NCBI GenBank assembly: GCA_947396885.1
Contig: OX377206.1
Span: 3,499,634-3,563,633, forward strand
Length of the DNA stretch: 64,000 nt
From: Heligmosomoides polygyrus polygyrus
Lineage: Eukaryota; Nematoda; Chromadorea; Rhabditida; Heligmosomidae
Direction: 5' to 3'
The notes beneath the pieces are model-generated. The model saw nothing but the letters and a program-made list of their open reading frames with translations, was not told the origin of the DNA and ran no database searches. Position numbers and translations under genes: made by a program. Positions 62,416-64,000 of this stretch are shown here, in pieces; positions within the stretch are counted from its first letter, which is position 1, and every line of letters starts with the position of its first letter.

Positions 62416-63803
62416 CCCAAACTCGCTCGGTCCAGCTGCACCGCGTGTGTTGTGTGAATGCACACAAACACCGCATTTGACGACACCGCCCTAGAAATGC
62501 ACCTCAGCACACGTGAGCTGCGTTAGCGTCGACGTTGGCATTCGATCGATGCGCATTGGTCTCTTGTGTGCCCGCGGTGGCCTGGCTGCCAGACTTGTCG
62601 TGGCGCAGTGGGTAGAGGGGCGGGTTCAGGCTTGGAGGTCAGAGGTTCGGTTCCTAAGCATGGTGGTGTTTTTGCATTTCATTCAACTGGCTGGATGAGG
62701 TTCAGGGGTTTTAACGTCTGTTCAATTTTCAGGCGTTTTCTCCTCATTTCCCAGCTGTATGCTTCTGCAGAACCCGGCTGCAGACTTCCCCCTGAGCGAC
62801 GGAAGCGGTTTCCACACGAGCAGCTTGGATCGCACCCACCCTGGAGTCCCTTCCCTAGCCTGATGGATCGCACCCACCCTGGAGTCCCTTCCCTAGCTTG
62901 ATTCTGCGCTCGAAGAGCGCAGAATCCAGCTGCGGACTCCCCCTGAGCGGCGAAAGCCTTGGATCGCACCCACCCTGGAGTCCCTTCCCTAGCTTGATTC
63001 TGCGCTCGAAGAGCGCAGAATCCAGCTGCGGACTCCCCCTGAGCGGCGAAAGCAGTTTCCACACGAGCAGCTTGAATCGCACCCACCCTGGAGTCCCTTC
63101 CCTAGCCTGATGGATCGCACCCACCCTGGAGTCCCTTCCCTAGCTTGATTCTGCGCTCGAAGAGCGCAGAATCCAGCTGCGGACTCCTCCTGATCGACGA
63201 AATCAGTCTCCACACCGGCAGCTTGGATCGCACGTACCCTGGAGTCCCTTCCCTAGCCTAGTTCTGCGCTCGAAGAGCGCAGAACCCAGCCGCGGACTCC
63301 TCCTGATCGACGAAATCAGTCTCCACACCGGCAGCTTGTATCGCACATACCCTGTAGTCCCTTCCCTAGCCAAGTTCTGCGCTCGAAGAGCGCAGAACCC
63401 AATCGCGGGACTCCTGATCGACGAAATCAGTCTCCACACCGGCAGCTTGGATCGCCGACGAAATCAGTCTCCACACCGGCAGCTTGTATCGCACATACAC
63501 TGTAGTCCCTTCCCTAGCCAAGTTCTGCGCTCGAAGAGCGCGGAACCCAGTCGCGGGACTCCTCCTGATCGACGAAATCAGTCTCCACACCGGCAGCTTG
63601 GATCGCACGTACCCTGGAGCCCCTTCCCTAGCCTAGTTCTGCGCTCGAAGAGCGCAGAACCCAGCCGCGGACTCTTCCTGATCGAGGAATGCAGTTGGTT
63701 TTGTTTTTTTTTTCGATTTTTGGACGACGCCGTCGAATTCAGTGTGTCGTGTGCATTCACACAACACACGCGGTGCAGCTGGACCGAGCGCGCTTGGGAC
63801 CGT
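62416..63803. mobile_element. Inverted-repeat element carrying a tRNA-like unit and a minisatellite
   Basis: The left end block CGCTCGGTCCAGCTGCACCG (about 62424-62443) and flanks are repeated inverted at 63722-63803 (about 75 bp). Inside, 62585-62700 holds GTGGCGCAGTGGGTAGAG and GAGGTTCGGTTCC (box A and B-like). It is followed by CAACTGGCTGGATGAGG ... TTTTCAGGCGTTTTCTCC, the same order as in the arms of 30363-31512. The rest is the minisatellite. Confidence 0.65.
62760..63680. repeat. Minisatellite of about 110-bp units, each with a perfect hairpin
   Basis: About seven units with spacings of roughly 98, 153, 110, 112, 150 and 108 bp. Shared blocks: GGATCGCACCCACCCTGGAG, TCCCTTCCCTAGC and CAGCTGCGGACTCC. 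Each unit contains TTCTGCGCTC-GAA-GAGCGCAGAA, a perfect 10-bp stem. Unit lengths are not multiples of three, so the long ORFs on both strands (218 and 135 codons) are artefacts. Confidence 0.88.
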
Positions 63804-64000
63804 AGTGCGGACACGACGAATAGCGCTGCAAGCGCGACGAAAGTCGCCGCAATAGGGCGACTTCAACTGCCAGCGATCCGCGGCCCAAGACCTATGGTCG
63901 AGGATCTCGGAACAACTTCCCTTTCTGGAAAGCTCGTCATTGTCATCTCGTCATCAATGCAGTTGACCGGAAACCGGCCCGAAGACCACTAAACCTCGCA
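63804..64000. other. Right edge, nothing recognised
   Basis: GC-rich, with GCGACGAAAGTCGCCGCAAT and other short inverted words. The plus frame open to 63992 comes from the minisatellite and shows no domain. Confidence 0.3.

Noticed and set aside
62679..63992. Long ORFs (135 codons minus, 218 codons plus) in the minisatellite
   Set aside because: Unit spacing is not a multiple of three and both strands are open; repeat artefacts.

Overview
The window reads as repeat-dominated DNA from a nematode. The best guess is a strongylid (hookworm-like, clade V) worm. The basis is the types of mobile elements present (mariner, RTE-clade LINEs, a BEL/Pao element primed by what looks like tRNA-Gly), the tiny introns and TTTCAG-type splice acceptors of the few candidate exons, and the absence of any bacterial gene organisation. 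The species assignment is inference. I see no certain host gene: almost all convincing coding sequence belongs to transposable elements, and nearly every short ORF is a by-product of repeats.

Layout. 0-4 kb: a decayed RTE-type LINE tail, then the first copy of a large dispersed repeat (family A). 4-6.6 kb: a decayed mariner with a second mariner inserted in its last codons. 7-12.2 kb: a second LINE tail, tRNA-derived SINEs and two GC-rich inverted-repeat elements. 12.8-14.1 kb: a hAT-like non-autonomous element with a nested MITE. 14.3-20.7 kb: copy 1 of a segmental duplication; copy 2 is 41.0-54.3 kb. The two copies differ by clean insertions that can be read by comparing them: a truncated LINE, a mariner with poly-G termini and a foldback element in copy 1; a BEL/Pao element and an unidentified 1.3 kb block in copy 2. 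20.7-22.5 kb: a 55-bp satellite. 22.5-33 kb: more family A, a second hAT-like copy and an inverted-repeat element. 33.3-36.5 kb: an intact RTE-clade LINE with perfect 17-bp target-site duplications, starting with a tRNA-like sequence. 37.6-41 kb: two family A copies in inverted orientation, forming a palindrome of about 3 kb. 54.3-64 kb: further family A copies, foldback arms forming a 1.2-kb palindrome, nested inverted-repeat elements and a minisatellite.

The two intact autonomous elements are the RTE LINE (998-codon ORF with endonuclease and reverse transcriptase) and the BEL/Pao element (2383-codon ORF between LTRs that look identical). The BEL/Pao ORF carries a second, gag-like zinc-finger module after the integrase, which is the most unusual protein feature here. 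The most unusual non-coding feature is a foldable module of about 120 bp. It is shared by three otherwise different repeat families, and its main stem differs in sequence but keeps pairing.

Two weak candidates for host exons lie in the segmental duplication: a four-exon, 99-codon predicted membrane protein (plus strand) and a set of minus-strand exons. Both are preserved better in copy 1 than in copy 2. All comparisons were made by eye; no search or folding program was run.
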